A stretch of 36,761 nt of DNA from NCBI GenBank assembly GCA_964543855.1, contig CAZJAD010000014.1, positions 1 through 36,761 on the forward strand, read 5' to 3'. Position 1 is the stretch's first letter. The number at the start of each line of letters is the position of its first letter. This DNA is from CAZJAD01 sp964543855 (lineage in GTDB: Bacteria; Electryoneota; RPQS01; DYHQ01). The position numbers were made by a program, and so were the translations under genes. The notes under the pieces were generated by a model. The model searched no databases, was not told where the DNA came from, and worked only from the letters and a program-made list of their open reading frames with translations. Positions 16,705 through 24,127 of the stretch are shown one piece after another.

Positions 16705-17280
16705 ATGATGAATCGACCACTGCGCGTTTCGATCTTTGTTGACGGCGCCAACATGTTTTATACCCAGAAGAAGGGATTGGGGTGGTTCTTTGATCCGGCG
16801 AAACTTTTGAAGACATTGAAGGGCGACGATGAGCTCGCGGATGCGTTCTGGTTCATGGGAGTCAAGACGAGTCCGGAGTCGCGCGACGAGAATTTCCTGA
16901 GATTCTTAGCTTACGCCGGATACACGGTACGCACGAAGCAGCTCAAAACGATTTTCGACCCTGAATCCGGGGAGACGATTCAGAAAGCGAATCTCGATAT
17001 TGAAATCGCTATGGACATGTTCAACACGGTGGATAACTACGACAAAGCGATTCTTCTGTCGGGGGACGGCGATTTCGAGCGGGCGTTGGAATTGCTTCGA
17101 TCACGGGGCAAGCGTATTTGTGTCGTCTCCACTCAGAATTGGATTGCCAGTGAGCTGCGTATGGCGGTGGGTTCCCATTACATTGACCTCCAAGATTTGC
17201 GGCCACTGATCGAGCGCACCGATCGACCCCGCGATGCCAATAATGAGTCTTCCGATAGCCAAGCTCAAGGCGAGGCATGA
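16705..17280 (+). CDS. NYN-domain (PIN-like, LabA/DUF88-type) putative ribonuclease
   Basis: A 191-residue protein of the NYN family, single-domain PIN-fold enzymes thought to cut RNA. The acidic active-site set is complete: Asp13 (FVDGANMFY), Asp98 and Asp104 (LDIEIAMDM), and Asp121/Asp123 (LLSGDGDFERAL). The C-terminal 25 residues are polar and probably disordered. The RNA target is unknown. It is translationally coupled to the next gene, a HEAT-repeat protein, by an ATGA overlap, and the pair is located between atpG and atpD. Coupling suggests the HEAT protein is its partner, for example an RNA-binding or regulatory subunit; that is inference. An ATG three bases downstream is an equal start. 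Confidence 0.9.
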   Translation: MMNRPLRVSIFVDGANMFYTQKKGLGWFFDPAKLLKTLKGDDELADAFWFMGVKTSPESRDENFLRFLAYAGYTVRTKQLKTIFDPESGETIQKANLDIEIAMDMFNTVDNYDKAILLSGDGDFERALELLRSRGKRICVVSTQNWIASELRMAVGSHYIDLQDLRPLIERTDRPRDANNESSDSQAQGEA

Positions 17281-18038
17281 TCCGCACTCCGGACATCCTC
17301 GACATGTTTCGTCGGATTGTGGAGTCGGATGGCGCCGCGTTTAATGTGGTTCAAGACCTGGATCCTCACCTGACGGGCATCGAGCTTTATCCCTTCGAGC
17401 CGCTATTGAAATTGGGCAGCGAGGTGGGGAAGGTTTTGGAGAAGAATCCTGCGGCGGCGATCGATACCGTGATGAGTATGGCGGGTTCGCCGCTCGAGGC
17501 GACTCGGGCTCTCGCCTGCGTCGTCGTTGGGCGTGTGGCGCGGCATGGTCCGGCGCAGTGGATGTCGCTGGCGCGGCACCTGGCGGCCGATGATAATTGG
17601 GAAGTGCGCGAATACGCCGCGCATATTTTCGACACGCATGGTGATATTGAAGGGTTGTCGGCTTTTCATCTCGACTATTGCTTCGAAGTGCTGAACCAGT
17701 GGGTTCGGGATACGGACTATCGTGTCCGGCGCGCCACGACGAATGCGCTCTTGGGATACTTTTTGAAGCATCCCGAGATCGGCGAACGACTGGTCACGCT
17801 GCTCGAGCCGCTGCTGACGGATACCAGTGATTATGTTCGGCGCAATCTGGTTTTTGCTTTGCGGACGGTGGGCAAACGGCGACCCGAGCTTGTGTTCGCA
17901 TTTGTTGAGAATCATGTAAGCGATGAGTTCGGAGGCACGCGCGAGGTTCTGCGCCAGACGCTGAAGCACCGATGGACGCGAAAACATGAAGGTCGGCGGG
18001 ATACGATTTTGAAGAGTCTCGAGAGTTCCAAATCATAG
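17277..18038 (+). CDS. HEAT-repeat protein of DNA-alkylation-repeat type
   Basis: A 253-residue all-helical protein. From about residue 75 it shows helical pairs of about 38 residues with the turn pattern Asp-x-Val-Arg: NWEVREYAAHIF, DYRVRRATTNALLGY, and DYVRRNLVFALRTVGKRRPE. The last resembles the repeats of AlkC/AlkD-like DNA glycosylases, but no glycosylase activity can be claimed because the key aromatic and acidic residues cannot be checked without an alignment. It overlaps the NYN gene by four bases and ends 14 bases before atpD. It may serve as an adaptor for the NYN nuclease. Confidence 0.75.
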   Translation: MIRTPDILDMFRRIVESDGAAFNVVQDLDPHLTGIELYPFEPLLKLGSEVGKVLEKNPAAAIDTVMSMAGSPLEATRALACVVVGRVARHGPAQWMSLARHLAADDNWEVREYAAHIFDTHGDIEGLSAFHLDYCFEVLNQWVRDTDYRVRRATTNALLGYFLKHPEIGERLVTLLEPLLTDTSDYVRRNLVFALRTVGKRRPELVFAFVENHVSDEFGGTREVLRQTLKHRWTRKHEGRRDTILKSLESSKS

Positions 18039-18052
18039 ATGGGTGTTCTTCG

Positions 18053-19513
18053 ATGAAAAAGGGACACATCAAGCAAATCATCGGCGTCGTGGTCGATGTC
18101 TCCTTTGAGAATTCTGAACTGCCGCCACTCTACAACGCTCTGCATGTGAGTCGGGATGGGGGCGATGTTCTGACTCTGGAGGTGCAACAGCATCTTGGGG
18201 ACAGTATGGTGCGGTGCGTGGCCATGGATTCGACGGACGGCCTGGTGCGTGGACAGGAAGTCGTGGACACCGGCGGGCCGATTACGGTACCTGTGGGCCC
18301 GGCGACACTGGGGCGCTTAATCAATGTGGTTGGCGAGCCCATTGACGGTCTCGGTCCTGTCGATGCCAAGGAGCACTATCCTATCCACCGACCGCCGCCG
18401 AAACTCGAAGACCTGGAAACCAAAGCCGATATGCTTGAGACGGGCATTAAGGTCATTGATCTTATTCAGCCGTTTTCGAGAGGTGGCAAAATCGGGCTCT
18501 TCGGCGGTGCGGGTGTTGGGAAGACTGTTATCGTCATGGAACTCATCGACAACATTGCCAAGAAGCACGCAGGCATCTCCGTCTTCTCGGGCGTGGGCGA
18601 GCGGACGCGTGAAGGCAACGACTTGCTGCGCGAGATGATCGAATCCAAGGTTATGGATTATGGCGCGAATTTCAGCGTTGAAGAGTTCGACCTGAAGAAA
18701 GTCGACCCAAACGCCCTGAAGAATTCGAAGGTCGCGATGGCGTTCGGGCAAATGAACGAACCGCCAGGGTGCCGTTCCCGCGTCGGGTTGACCGGGCTGA
18801 CCCTGGCGGAGTATTTCCGCGATGTCGAGGGAAGGGATGTACTTCTTTTCATTGATAACATCTTCCGTTTCACTCAGGCAGGGTCCGAGGTATCGGCACT
18901 TCTGGGTCGCATGCCGTCGGCGGTCGGCTATCAGCCGACTCTGGCGACCGAAATGGGCGCGCTGCAGGAGCGCATCACCTCCACGAAGCGAGGGTCGATT
19001 ACATCGGTGCAGGCGATTTATGTGCCCGCGGACGACCTGACCGACCCGGCTCCCGCCACGACATTTGCTCACTTGGATGCCACGACGGTGCTTTCACGGC
19101 AGATTGTGGAGTTGGGTATTTATCCGGCAGTGGACCCGCTCGATTCGACATCGCGTATTATGGATCCAAATGTCATCGGCTGGGAGCATTACAACACGGC
19201 CAAGCGTGTCCAGGAGATTTTGCAGCGTTACAAAGATCTGCAGGACATTATCGCCATTCTGGGAATGGACGAGCTTTCCGACGAGGACAAGCTGGTGGTT
19301 GAGCGTGCCCGCAAGATTCAGAAATTCCTTTCCCAGCCTTTCCATGTGGCGGAAGCCTTCACAGGCCGACCGGGTGTGTATGTCAAGATCAAGGACACGG
19401 TACGGGCGTTTAACGGCATTTGTGAGGGTGAGTTCGACGACATTCCCGAGCAGGCGTTCTACATGTGCGGAGGCATCGAGGATGTGCAGAAAGCCGCCGA
19501 GAAGATGGCATAG
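18053..19513 (+). CDS. atpD: F-type ATP synthase subunit beta
   Basis: A 486-residue catalytic subunit of F1. Walker A is GGAGVGKTV, the catalytic glutamate lies in GERTREGNDL, the QMNEPPG loop and Walker B (VLLFIDNIFRFTQAG) follow, and the conserved DELSDEDKL loop that contacts gamma is present. The length is slightly above the usual 460-480. It starts 14 bases after the HEAT gene with only a weak Shine-Dalgarno site, so translation may depend on upstream coupling. Confidence 0.98.
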   Translation: MKKGHIKQIIGVVVDVSFENSELPPLYNALHVSRDGGDVLTLEVQQHLGDSMVRCVAMDSTDGLVRGQEVVDTGGPITVPVGPATLGRLINVVGEPIDGLGPVDAKEHYPIHRPPPKLEDLETKADMLETGIKVIDLIQPFSRGGKIGLFGGAGVGKTVIVMELIDNIAKKHAGISVFSGVGERTREGNDLLREMIESKVMDYGANFSVEEFDLKKVDPNALKNSKVAMAFGQMNEPPGCRSRVGLTGLTLAEYFRDVEGRDVLLFIDNIFRFTQAGSEVSALLGRMPSAVGYQPTLATEMGALQERITSTKRGSITSVQAIYVPADDLTDPAPATTFAHLDATTVLSRQIVELGIYPAVDPLDSTSRIMDPNVIGWEHYNTAKRVQEILQRYKDLQDIIAILGMDELSDEDKLVVERARKIQKFLSQPFHVAEAFTGRPGVYVKIKDTVRAFNGICEGEFDDIPEQAFYMCGGIEDVQKAAEKMA

Positions 19514-19522
19514 TAGAGAGCC

Positions 19523-19930
19523 ATGGCGAAGAACTACAAGCTGGAAGTGATCAGCCCGGATGGCAAGGTGTACGATTCGGATGTCGTGCATCTTCAGGCC
19601 CCAGGTCTGGAGGGGGCTTTTGGGATACTCGCCGACCACGCGCCCATCATGGCGGGTCTGCGCGTGGGCAAGCTTCATGTCGATGAGCCAGCCGAGTCGT
19701 TTGATTTCGCCGTTTCGGGGGGGTATCTGGAGGGCCATGATAATCGTGTCGTGGTGCTCGCTGAAACCTGCGAACGCAAGGAGGACATTGATGTTGAGCG
19801 GGCCGAGAAAGCGCGGGATCGTGCGCTGAAACGGCTTGAGAAAGCCCGCACGGGAGCAGACATAGATATCGAACGAGCCCGCGCGGCGCTCATGCGTGCC
19901 TTGAATCGGCTGCACATCGCCCAGTCTTAG
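19523..19930 (+). CDS. atpC: F-type ATP synthase subunit epsilon
   Basis: A 135-residue subunit that binds gamma at the foot of the shaft and can inhibit ATP hydrolysis. The N-terminal beta-sandwich is clear (LEVISPDGKVYDSDV, GAFGILADHAPIMAGL), and the C-terminal two-helix arm is present (ERAEKARDRALKRLEKA, then a second helix). It is the last gene of the operon. The following 111 bases hold a weak inverted repeat (CATGCC/GGCATG, 19967-19990) without a T-run, so transcription might continue. Confidence 0.95.
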   Translation: MAKNYKLEVISPDGKVYDSDVVHLQAPGLEGAFGILADHAPIMAGLRVGKLHVDEPAESFDFAVSGGYLEGHDNRVVVLAETCERKEDIDVERAEKARDRALKRLEKARTGADIDIERARAALMRALNRLHIAQS

Positions 19931-20041
19931 AAGAAGGTGGCTCCAGCAAGGAACAGAACGGGGAGTCATGCCGTTAAAAAGTTAGGCATGCCTTATCATT
20001 ATCATCAGTGTTTACAGTAAATAAGGAGAAAGGAAGGCGAG

Positions 20042-20419
20042 ATGCCATACGGGAACAGAATGGGCCCCGGGGGTGCGGGGCCGAGGTCAGGTCGCGCAGC
20101 AGGGTATTGCGCCGGGTATGGAGTGCCGGGCTACACAAATCCTGCCCAAGGTGGCGGCTTTGGAACGGGGGGCTGGGTCGGACACGGCGGCGGTCATGGC
20201 TGGCGTCACTGGTATTACGCCACGGGTCAGCCCGGCTGGATGAGAGGTGGCCGGGGAGGACCGGGATGCTGGTCGTGGCATGAGCCGTTCTTTTCCTCAC
20301 CGACCCGGGAGCAAGAGGTTGAGGAACTGAAGGCTCAAAGCGAGTACTTCAAGGACGGCCTCAAAGCGATCGAGAAGCGCATTGAGGAGATCCAAGCCTC
20401 GCGAGGCGAAGAGGAATAG
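20042..20419 (+). CDS. DUF5320-like glycine-rich protein
   Basis: A 125-residue protein. The N-terminal part begins MPYGNRMGPGGAGPRSGRA and continues AGYCAGYGVPGY, the pattern of the DUF5320 family; then come Gly/Trp/His-rich stretches (GHGGGHGWRHWYY). The last 45 residues form a charged helix (EQEVEELKAQSEYFKDGL), likely a coiled coil. DUF5320 genes are usually next to Mrp-type ATPases and NifX/NifB-like proteins, as here, and the His and Cys residues suggest metal binding; the function is unknown. It has a strong site, AAGGAAGG, before the ATG and opens the accessory metal block. Confidence 0.8.
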   Translation: MPYGNRMGPGGAGPRSGRAAGYCAGYGVPGYTNPAQGGGFGTGGWVGHGGGHGWRHWYYATGQPGWMRGGRGGPGCWSWHEPFFSSPTREQEVEELKAQSEYFKDGLKAIEKRIEEIQASRGEEE

Positions 20420-20556
20420 GCGTCTTTCGTGTCCTGTCTCGTTCGTCTCGACTGGAGTGCAGCACGGAGTTTCTCTCCAAGGAGATGCGCTCGGAAAGCG
20501 AGACACTGTGTGAGACGGTGAACCTGCCTATGAATTCCGCCGAAACTGCTGCAAGA

Positions 20557-21294
20557 ATGCCGCTCCGCATTACAATCGTCTTCGACAACAATCCGGCCGT
20601 CCAGGGCCTCGAGACTTCGCTCGGTTTTGCGTGCATCATTGAGGGTCTGGAGAAGACGATTCTCTTCGACACCGGTAGTGAAGGACGGATGCTTCTTGCA
20701 AATATGGAGAAGCTCGGATTTGCGCCCGAAGATGTCGGCATTGTCGTCCTTTCACACGATCACTGGGATCACACGGGGGGATTGGGGGCTTTTCTTCAGC
20801 GGAATCCCACGGTCGAGGTTTTTCTTCCAGCCGATTTTCCTCCCGGTTTCAAAAACGCTGTGAGGGAAACGGGTGCGTCAGTCGTTGAAGTGTCCGATCG
20901 ATGCGAGATTTGCCGCGGTGCCCGGTCGACCGGAGTATTGGGCGACGGCATCCGTGAACAATCTCTCCTTTGTGAAAGCCCGGCCGGTGGCGTTCTAATC
21001 ACAGGCTGTGCGCATCCGGGTATCGTGAGGATCGTCGAGGTTGCCAAGAGCGTTCAGCCGGACATCTTTCTTGTGATGGGCGGGTTTCACTTGGGAGGTG
21101 CATCGCTCGCCGAGCTGCGCAGGATCGGTGAGCATTTCCATCACCTTGGTGTGCGTCGAGTTGCTCCTTGCCATTGTTCGAGTGATGCAGCGCGTTCGCT
21201 ATTCGAGCAAATCTATGGCGCGCAGGCTATTCTTCCGGGTGTGGGGTCGGTCATTCATATTCCGGGCGAAGGTTTCCATCAACCATCAATGTAG
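20557..21294 (+). CDS. MBL-fold metallo-hydrolase of the COG1237 type
   Basis: About 245 residues from this start. It has the metallo-beta-lactamase zinc motif SHDHWDHTGGL (His67, His69, Asp71, His72), a second ligand region ITGCAHPGIV, and GGFHLGG, all typical of COG1237, the group that includes dihydropterin-linked enzymes of methanogens and many bacterial proteins of unknown substrate. The C-terminus (PCHCSSDAARSLF, then GVGSVIHI) also fits. I chose the ATG at 20557 because family members begin close to LRITIVFDNNP. Upstream ATGs at 20530 and 20485 are in frame; the latter directly abuts AAGGAG with no spacing. It belongs with the DUF5320 and Mrp genes. Confidence 0.85.
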   Translation: MPLRITIVFDNNPAVQGLETSLGFACIIEGLEKTILFDTGSEGRMLLANMEKLGFAPEDVGIVVLSHDHWDHTGGLGAFLQRNPTVEVFLPADFPPGFKNAVRETGASVVEVSDRCEICRGARSTGVLGDGIREQSLLCESPAGGVLITGCAHPGIVRIVEVAKSVQPDIFLVMGGFHLGGASLAELRRIGEHFHHLGVRRVAPCHCSSDAARSLFEQIYGAQAILPGVGSVIHIPGEGFHQPSM

Positions 21295-21306
21295 GAATAT
21301 CCATTT

Positions 21307-22185
21307 ATGACAAACGAGGAGAGCGTGGGATCCAAAATGTCGACAGAGAAAGATAAGCAACTCCTTGAACGCCAGGCGCTTCTCGCGCGGATGAGCCAGG
21401 TCCAGCACAAGATACTCGTTCTCTCAGGAAAGGGCGGTGTGGGCAAGAGCACCGTCGCGGCGAACCTGGCGCTTTCGCTGGCCTTGAGTGGCCGACAAGT
21501 GGGTCTTCTTGATATAGACATTCACGGCCCCAGCATTCCGAAGCTGCTCAATTTGGAAGGCATGCCGGTGCACACTCATGGTGACGCCCTGGTACCGGTA
21601 CTTGCTGGCGAGCGCTTGAAAGTGATGTCGATCGGATTTCTCCTGCAGGGACGCGACGATGCCGTGATCTGGCGCGGCCCACTCAAGATGGGAGCTATCC
21701 GGCAGTTTCTAAAAGATGTGGACTGGGGGCCGCTTGACTTCCTAGTCGTGGATTCCCCTCCAGGCACGGGAGACGAGCCCCTGTCCATCGTTCAGCTCTT
21801 GGAGAAGGCCGATGGCGCTGTGATAGTGACGACACCACAGGAGCTTGCTCTGAATGATGTTCGTAAGTGTATCAATTTCTGCCGTCAGCTTTCTCTGCCT
21901 GTCCTTGGTGTAATTGAAAATATGAGTGGTTTTGTGTGTCCGAACTGTGGCGTCGCTGTCAACATCTTCAAAGCAGGCGGTGGGGAGAAAATGGCGCGCG
22001 AGATGAACGTTCCCTTCCTCGGTAGGATTCCCATAGACTCCGACATCGTCGAGGCATCCGATTCTGGCAGGCCATATGTGGTGCATTATGCCGGTTCTGC
22101 CACGGCAGCAGCGTTGCGGAGAGTCATTGAAGAGATAGAAATCGCTTGCGGACAAACAGAGACGCCAATCCTCGCTTCTCGGTAG
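21307..22185 (+). CDS. mrp: Mrp/NBP35-type P-loop ATPase, Fe-S cluster carrier
   Basis: A 292-residue ATPase. The deviant Walker A is GKGGVGKS at residues 41-48, followed by LLDIDIHGPSIPKLLNLEG, shortened here to the DIDIHGPS signature, and Walker B FLVVDSPPGTGDEP. Cys211 and Cys214 (FVCPNCG) are the pair that bridges an Fe-S cluster across the dimer in this family. It lacks the N-terminal DUF59 domain seen in many Mrp proteins. Role: probably holds and delivers Fe-S or a related metal cluster. A NifX-like gene follows within 20 bases, and the DUF5320-MBL-Mrp-NifX order suggests one functional unit. Confidence 0.93.
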   Translation: MTNEESVGSKMSTEKDKQLLERQALLARMSQVQHKILVLSGKGGVGKSTVAANLALSLALSGRQVGLLDIDIHGPSIPKLLNLEGMPVHTHGDALVPVLAGERLKVMSIGFLLQGRDDAVIWRGPLKMGAIRQFLKDVDWGPLDFLVVDSPPGTGDEPLSIVQLLEKADGAVIVTTPQELALNDVRKCINFCRQLSLPVLGVIENMSGFVCPNCGVAVNIFKAGGGEKMAREMNVPFLGRIPIDSDIVEASDSGRPYVVHYAGSATAAALRRVIEEIEIACGQTETPILASR

Positions 22186-22204
22186 AGGAAAGAAAGGAGC
22201 GGTA

Positions 22205-22537
22205 GTGAGAATCGCTATTCCCATGACCGACGGAAATGTATGTGCGCATTTCGGCCGTTGCACAGTTTTTGCTTTGATTGATGTCAAGGACAATGAAATT
22301 GTGCGCAAAGAACTTGTTCTACCCCCAGGACATCAACCAGGCTTGCTTCCCGGATGGTTGCATGAGAAAGGAGCCAATCTCGTTATCGCGGGTGGAATCG
22401 GCATGCGCGCGAAAGTGATGCTGGAGCAAAGCGGGATTCAGGTGATCATCGGCGTGGCTCCGGACGAGCCCGAGACAGTCGTGCAGTCCTATCTCGCCGG
22501 TGCCTTGCGGGATGGAGAGAATCTCTGTGATCATTGA
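22205..22537 (+). CDS. NifX/NifB-C-like (dinitrogenase Fe-Mo cofactor domain) protein, copy 1
   Basis: A 110-residue single-domain protein of the family that includes NifX, NafY and the NifB C-terminus. Recognisable parts: RIAIPMTDGNVCAHFGRCTV with the conserved His-Phe-Gly, the glycine turn IAGGIGMRAKVML, and a C-terminal GENLCDH. In nitrogen fixers such proteins carry iron-molybdenum precursors, but stand-alone versions are widespread without nitrogenase, and their ligand is unknown; no nif structural gene is present here. It starts with GTG after AAAGGAG. His and Cys (AHFGRC) could bind metal. It ends the first half of the block; a new promoter follows. Confidence 0.9.
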   Translation: MRIAIPMTDGNVCAHFGRCTVFALIDVKDNEIVRKELVLPPGHQPGLLPGWLHEKGANLVIAGGIGMRAKVMLEQSGIQVIIGVAPDEPETVVQSYLAGALRDGENLCDH

Positions 22538-22581
22538 TTCTTAGCCGCTTTCAGTCTCGGCAGAGGAAAGGAATTCTCCTC

Positions 22582-22610
22582 TTGACTCTGCCGAATTATT
22601 TTGTTATATT
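22582..22610 (+). promoter_or_regulatory. promoter of the arsR-type operon
   Basis: TTGACT (22582-22587), 17 bases and TATATT (22605-22610). It is the same architecture, and the same two hexamers, as the promoter at 9160-9188. Transcription should start near 22617, inside the operator described next. Confidence 0.75.
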
Positions 22611-22612
22611 AG

Positions 22613-22634
22613 TGCATCATTGTGCAATAATGCA
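22613..22634 (+). promoter_or_regulatory. palindromic operator for the ArsR-type repressor
   Basis: Bases 22613-22634 form a 22-bp near-perfect palindrome: TGCAT-C-ATTG, a TG centre, then CAAT-A-ATGCA. Nine of the eleven base pairs are complementary. It begins two bases after the -10 box and covers the expected start site, and ends nine bases before the arsR-type ATG. Its size and AT-rich arms fit operators of ArsR/SmtB repressors, so the gene is probably autoregulated. Confidence 0.65.
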
Positions 22635-22643
22635 GAGGCCCAC

Positions 22644-22967
22644 ATGAACAGTGGCAGAAGGGTGGAGCTGGAAGCCGAACTTCTGGCGGTACTGGCACAG
22701 CCTACGCGCCTGAAGATCCTGTATTTTCTCAAGGATGGGGAGCGGTGTGCCTGCAAAATCAACCCGATGATGCGGGAAGATCCGTCGGTTGTCAGCAGGC
22801 ATCTCGTTAAGATGCGAGAGGCTGGGCTCTTGGGATACCGCAAGGAAGGAGTCTCCATTTATTACTGGATCAAGGAGCCGCGCGTCTTCGAAGTCCTGGA
22901 GACCGTCGACGGTATCCTGCTGTCATCGACTCGGGAGAGGGCGCGGGAGGTCAGTGCGTCGCTGTGA
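22644..22967 (+). CDS. ArsR/SmtB-family metal-responsive repressor
   Basis: About 107 residues, a winged helix-turn-helix. LAQPTRLKILYFL is the typical first helix pair, and PSVVSRHLVKMREAGLLGYRKEG holds the recognition helix and wing (quoted here only by its key SRHL and EAGLL). Cys35 and Cys37 (ERCACKI) correspond to the Cys-x-Cys of the alpha-3 metal site in ArsR (consensus ELCVCDL), which suggests sensing of arsenite, antimonite or another thiophilic metal. A third cysteine is not seen nearby. The start at 22644 is the first ATG after the operator; a TTG at 22620 would lie inside it. It heads the operon of permease, lipoprotein, thioredoxin and ArsG-like genes. Confidence 0.9.
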   Translation: MNSGRRVELEAELLAVLAQPTRLKILYFLKDGERCACKINPMMREDPSVVSRHLVKMREAGLLGYRKEGVSIYYWIKEPRVFEVLETVDGILLSSTRERAREVSASL

Positions 22968-23008
22968 GCATGATGATTCTCGCTTTGTTGTTGATTTTGG
23001 TCTTGTGA
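22964..23008 (+). CDS. possible hydrophobic micro-ORF (14 codons)
   Basis: A GTG overlapping the repressor's TGA (GTGA) opens a 14-codon frame reading MSMMILALLLILVL, then TGA. The stop is embedded in the GAGGTG that probably serves as ribosome-binding site for the permease. It could be a membrane micropeptide, a coupling leader, or chance. No good Shine-Dalgarno site precedes it. Confidence 0.3.
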   Translation: MSMMILALLLILVL

Positions 23009-23023
23009 GGTGCTGAAAAAACT

Positions 23024-24127
23024 ATGACGACGCTCTTTCAGGGTGGGTGGCAGGCACTTCTGGAATACCTGTCCGCCCATGTCCTGACCTGTCTCATTCC
23101 GGCGTTTTTCATCGCTGGCGCGATTGCGGTGTTCGTCAGCAAGGCGGCGGTGATCAAGTATTTCGGCGCAAAGGCGAACCGGGTGCTGGCGTACGCGGTT
23201 GCGTCGGTGTCTGGAGCGATCCTCGCTGTGTGTTCATGCACGATTCTGCCGCTTTTTGCAGGAATTCGTCAGCGTGGAGCGGGTCTGGGCCCTGCGGTCA
23301 CCTTTCTCTATTCCGGTCCGGCGATTAACATCCTGGCCATTGTCTACTCGGCGAGGCTCTTGGGGTTTGATCTTGGCGCAGCTCGAGCGGCTGGAGCGAT
23401 CATCTTCTCGGTCGTCGTGGGTCTAATCATGGCCTTCTTGTTCAGGCGCTCAGAGGAAGAAGTTCACAATGGCCGGGATGATCTGGCTGTTCCGGAGGAT
23501 GGAACGCCGCATCCCCTGTGGCAAGTTGCCACCTATTTTGCCAGCATGGTGGGGCTTCTGGTGGCCGCATCGGCAATGGGGCTGGTCGTGACGGCGCACC
23601 TCGATAATCCCGATGGCAGACTGAGCGTGACACTCGCGGGGCAGTGGCTTTCGGGATTGCTGGCGCTCCTCTTCCTCGGAGTCACCGTTTATCTGGTTAT
23701 TCGGTGGTATTCCGGTTCGGAGGTGGCGGACTGGATGCGCGAGACCTGGCTCCTCGTTAAGAAGATTTTCCCCATATTGCTCATTGGAGTGTTCATTGCG
23801 GGCATGATAAAGGTGTTGCTGCCGGCAGCGGTTGTTCAGCGCTGGGTCGGTGGCAATTCTGTCGGCAATAACTTGTTGGCCTCTGTGTTTGGTGCTTTGA
23901 TGTACTTTAGCACGCTGACGGAGGTGCCCATCGTGCGCGCCTTCATGGATCTGGGCATGGGTAAAGGCCCGGCGCTGACTTTGCTGCTCGCCGGGCCCTC
24001 GCTGTCACTGCCGAATATGATTGTCATTGGTCGAGTGATGGGTGTCACGCGGACAATCGCGTATGTCGCCCTCGTGATTGTGCTGTCAACGGTCGCAGGT
24101 ATGATTTTTGGAGCGTTCTATGGATAG
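23024..24127 (+). CDS. permease of the COG0701 (ArsP/YraQ-like) family
   Basis: A 367-residue integral membrane protein with about eight to ten helices in two halves. The family motif is clear: AVCSCTILPLFAGIRQRGAG, with Cys70 and Cys72, and in the second half GALMYFSTLTEVPIVRAFM and LAGPSLSLPNM. The group includes ArsP, an exporter of trivalent organoarsenicals, and many permeases of unknown substrate; the Cys-x-Cys in the membrane could bind a soft metal. Its place directly after an ArsR-type repressor supports metal or metalloid efflux. Its 3' end overlaps the next gene by eight bases. Confidence 0.88.
   Translation: MTTLFQGGWQALLEYLSAHVLTCLIPAFFIAGAIAVFVSKAAVIKYFGAKANRVLAYAVASVSGAILAVCSCTILPLFAGIRQRGAGLGPAVTFLYSGPAINILAIVYSARLLGFDLGAARAAGAIIFSVVVGLIMAFLFRRSEEEVHNGRDDLAVPEDGTPHPLWQVATYFASMVGLLVAASAMGLVVTAHLDNPDGRLSVTLAGQWLSGLLALLFLGVTVYLVIRWYSGSEVADWMRETWLLVKKIFPILLIGVFIAGMIKVLLPAAVVQRWVGGNSVGNNLLASVFGALMYFSTLTEVPIVRAFMDLGMGKGPALTLLLAGPSLSLPNMIVIGRVMGVTRTIAYVALVIVLSTVAGMIFGAFYG

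Noticed and set aside
19967..19990. Terminator after atpC
   Set aside because: CATGCC/GGCATG is only six base pairs with a 12-base loop and is not followed by a T-run.
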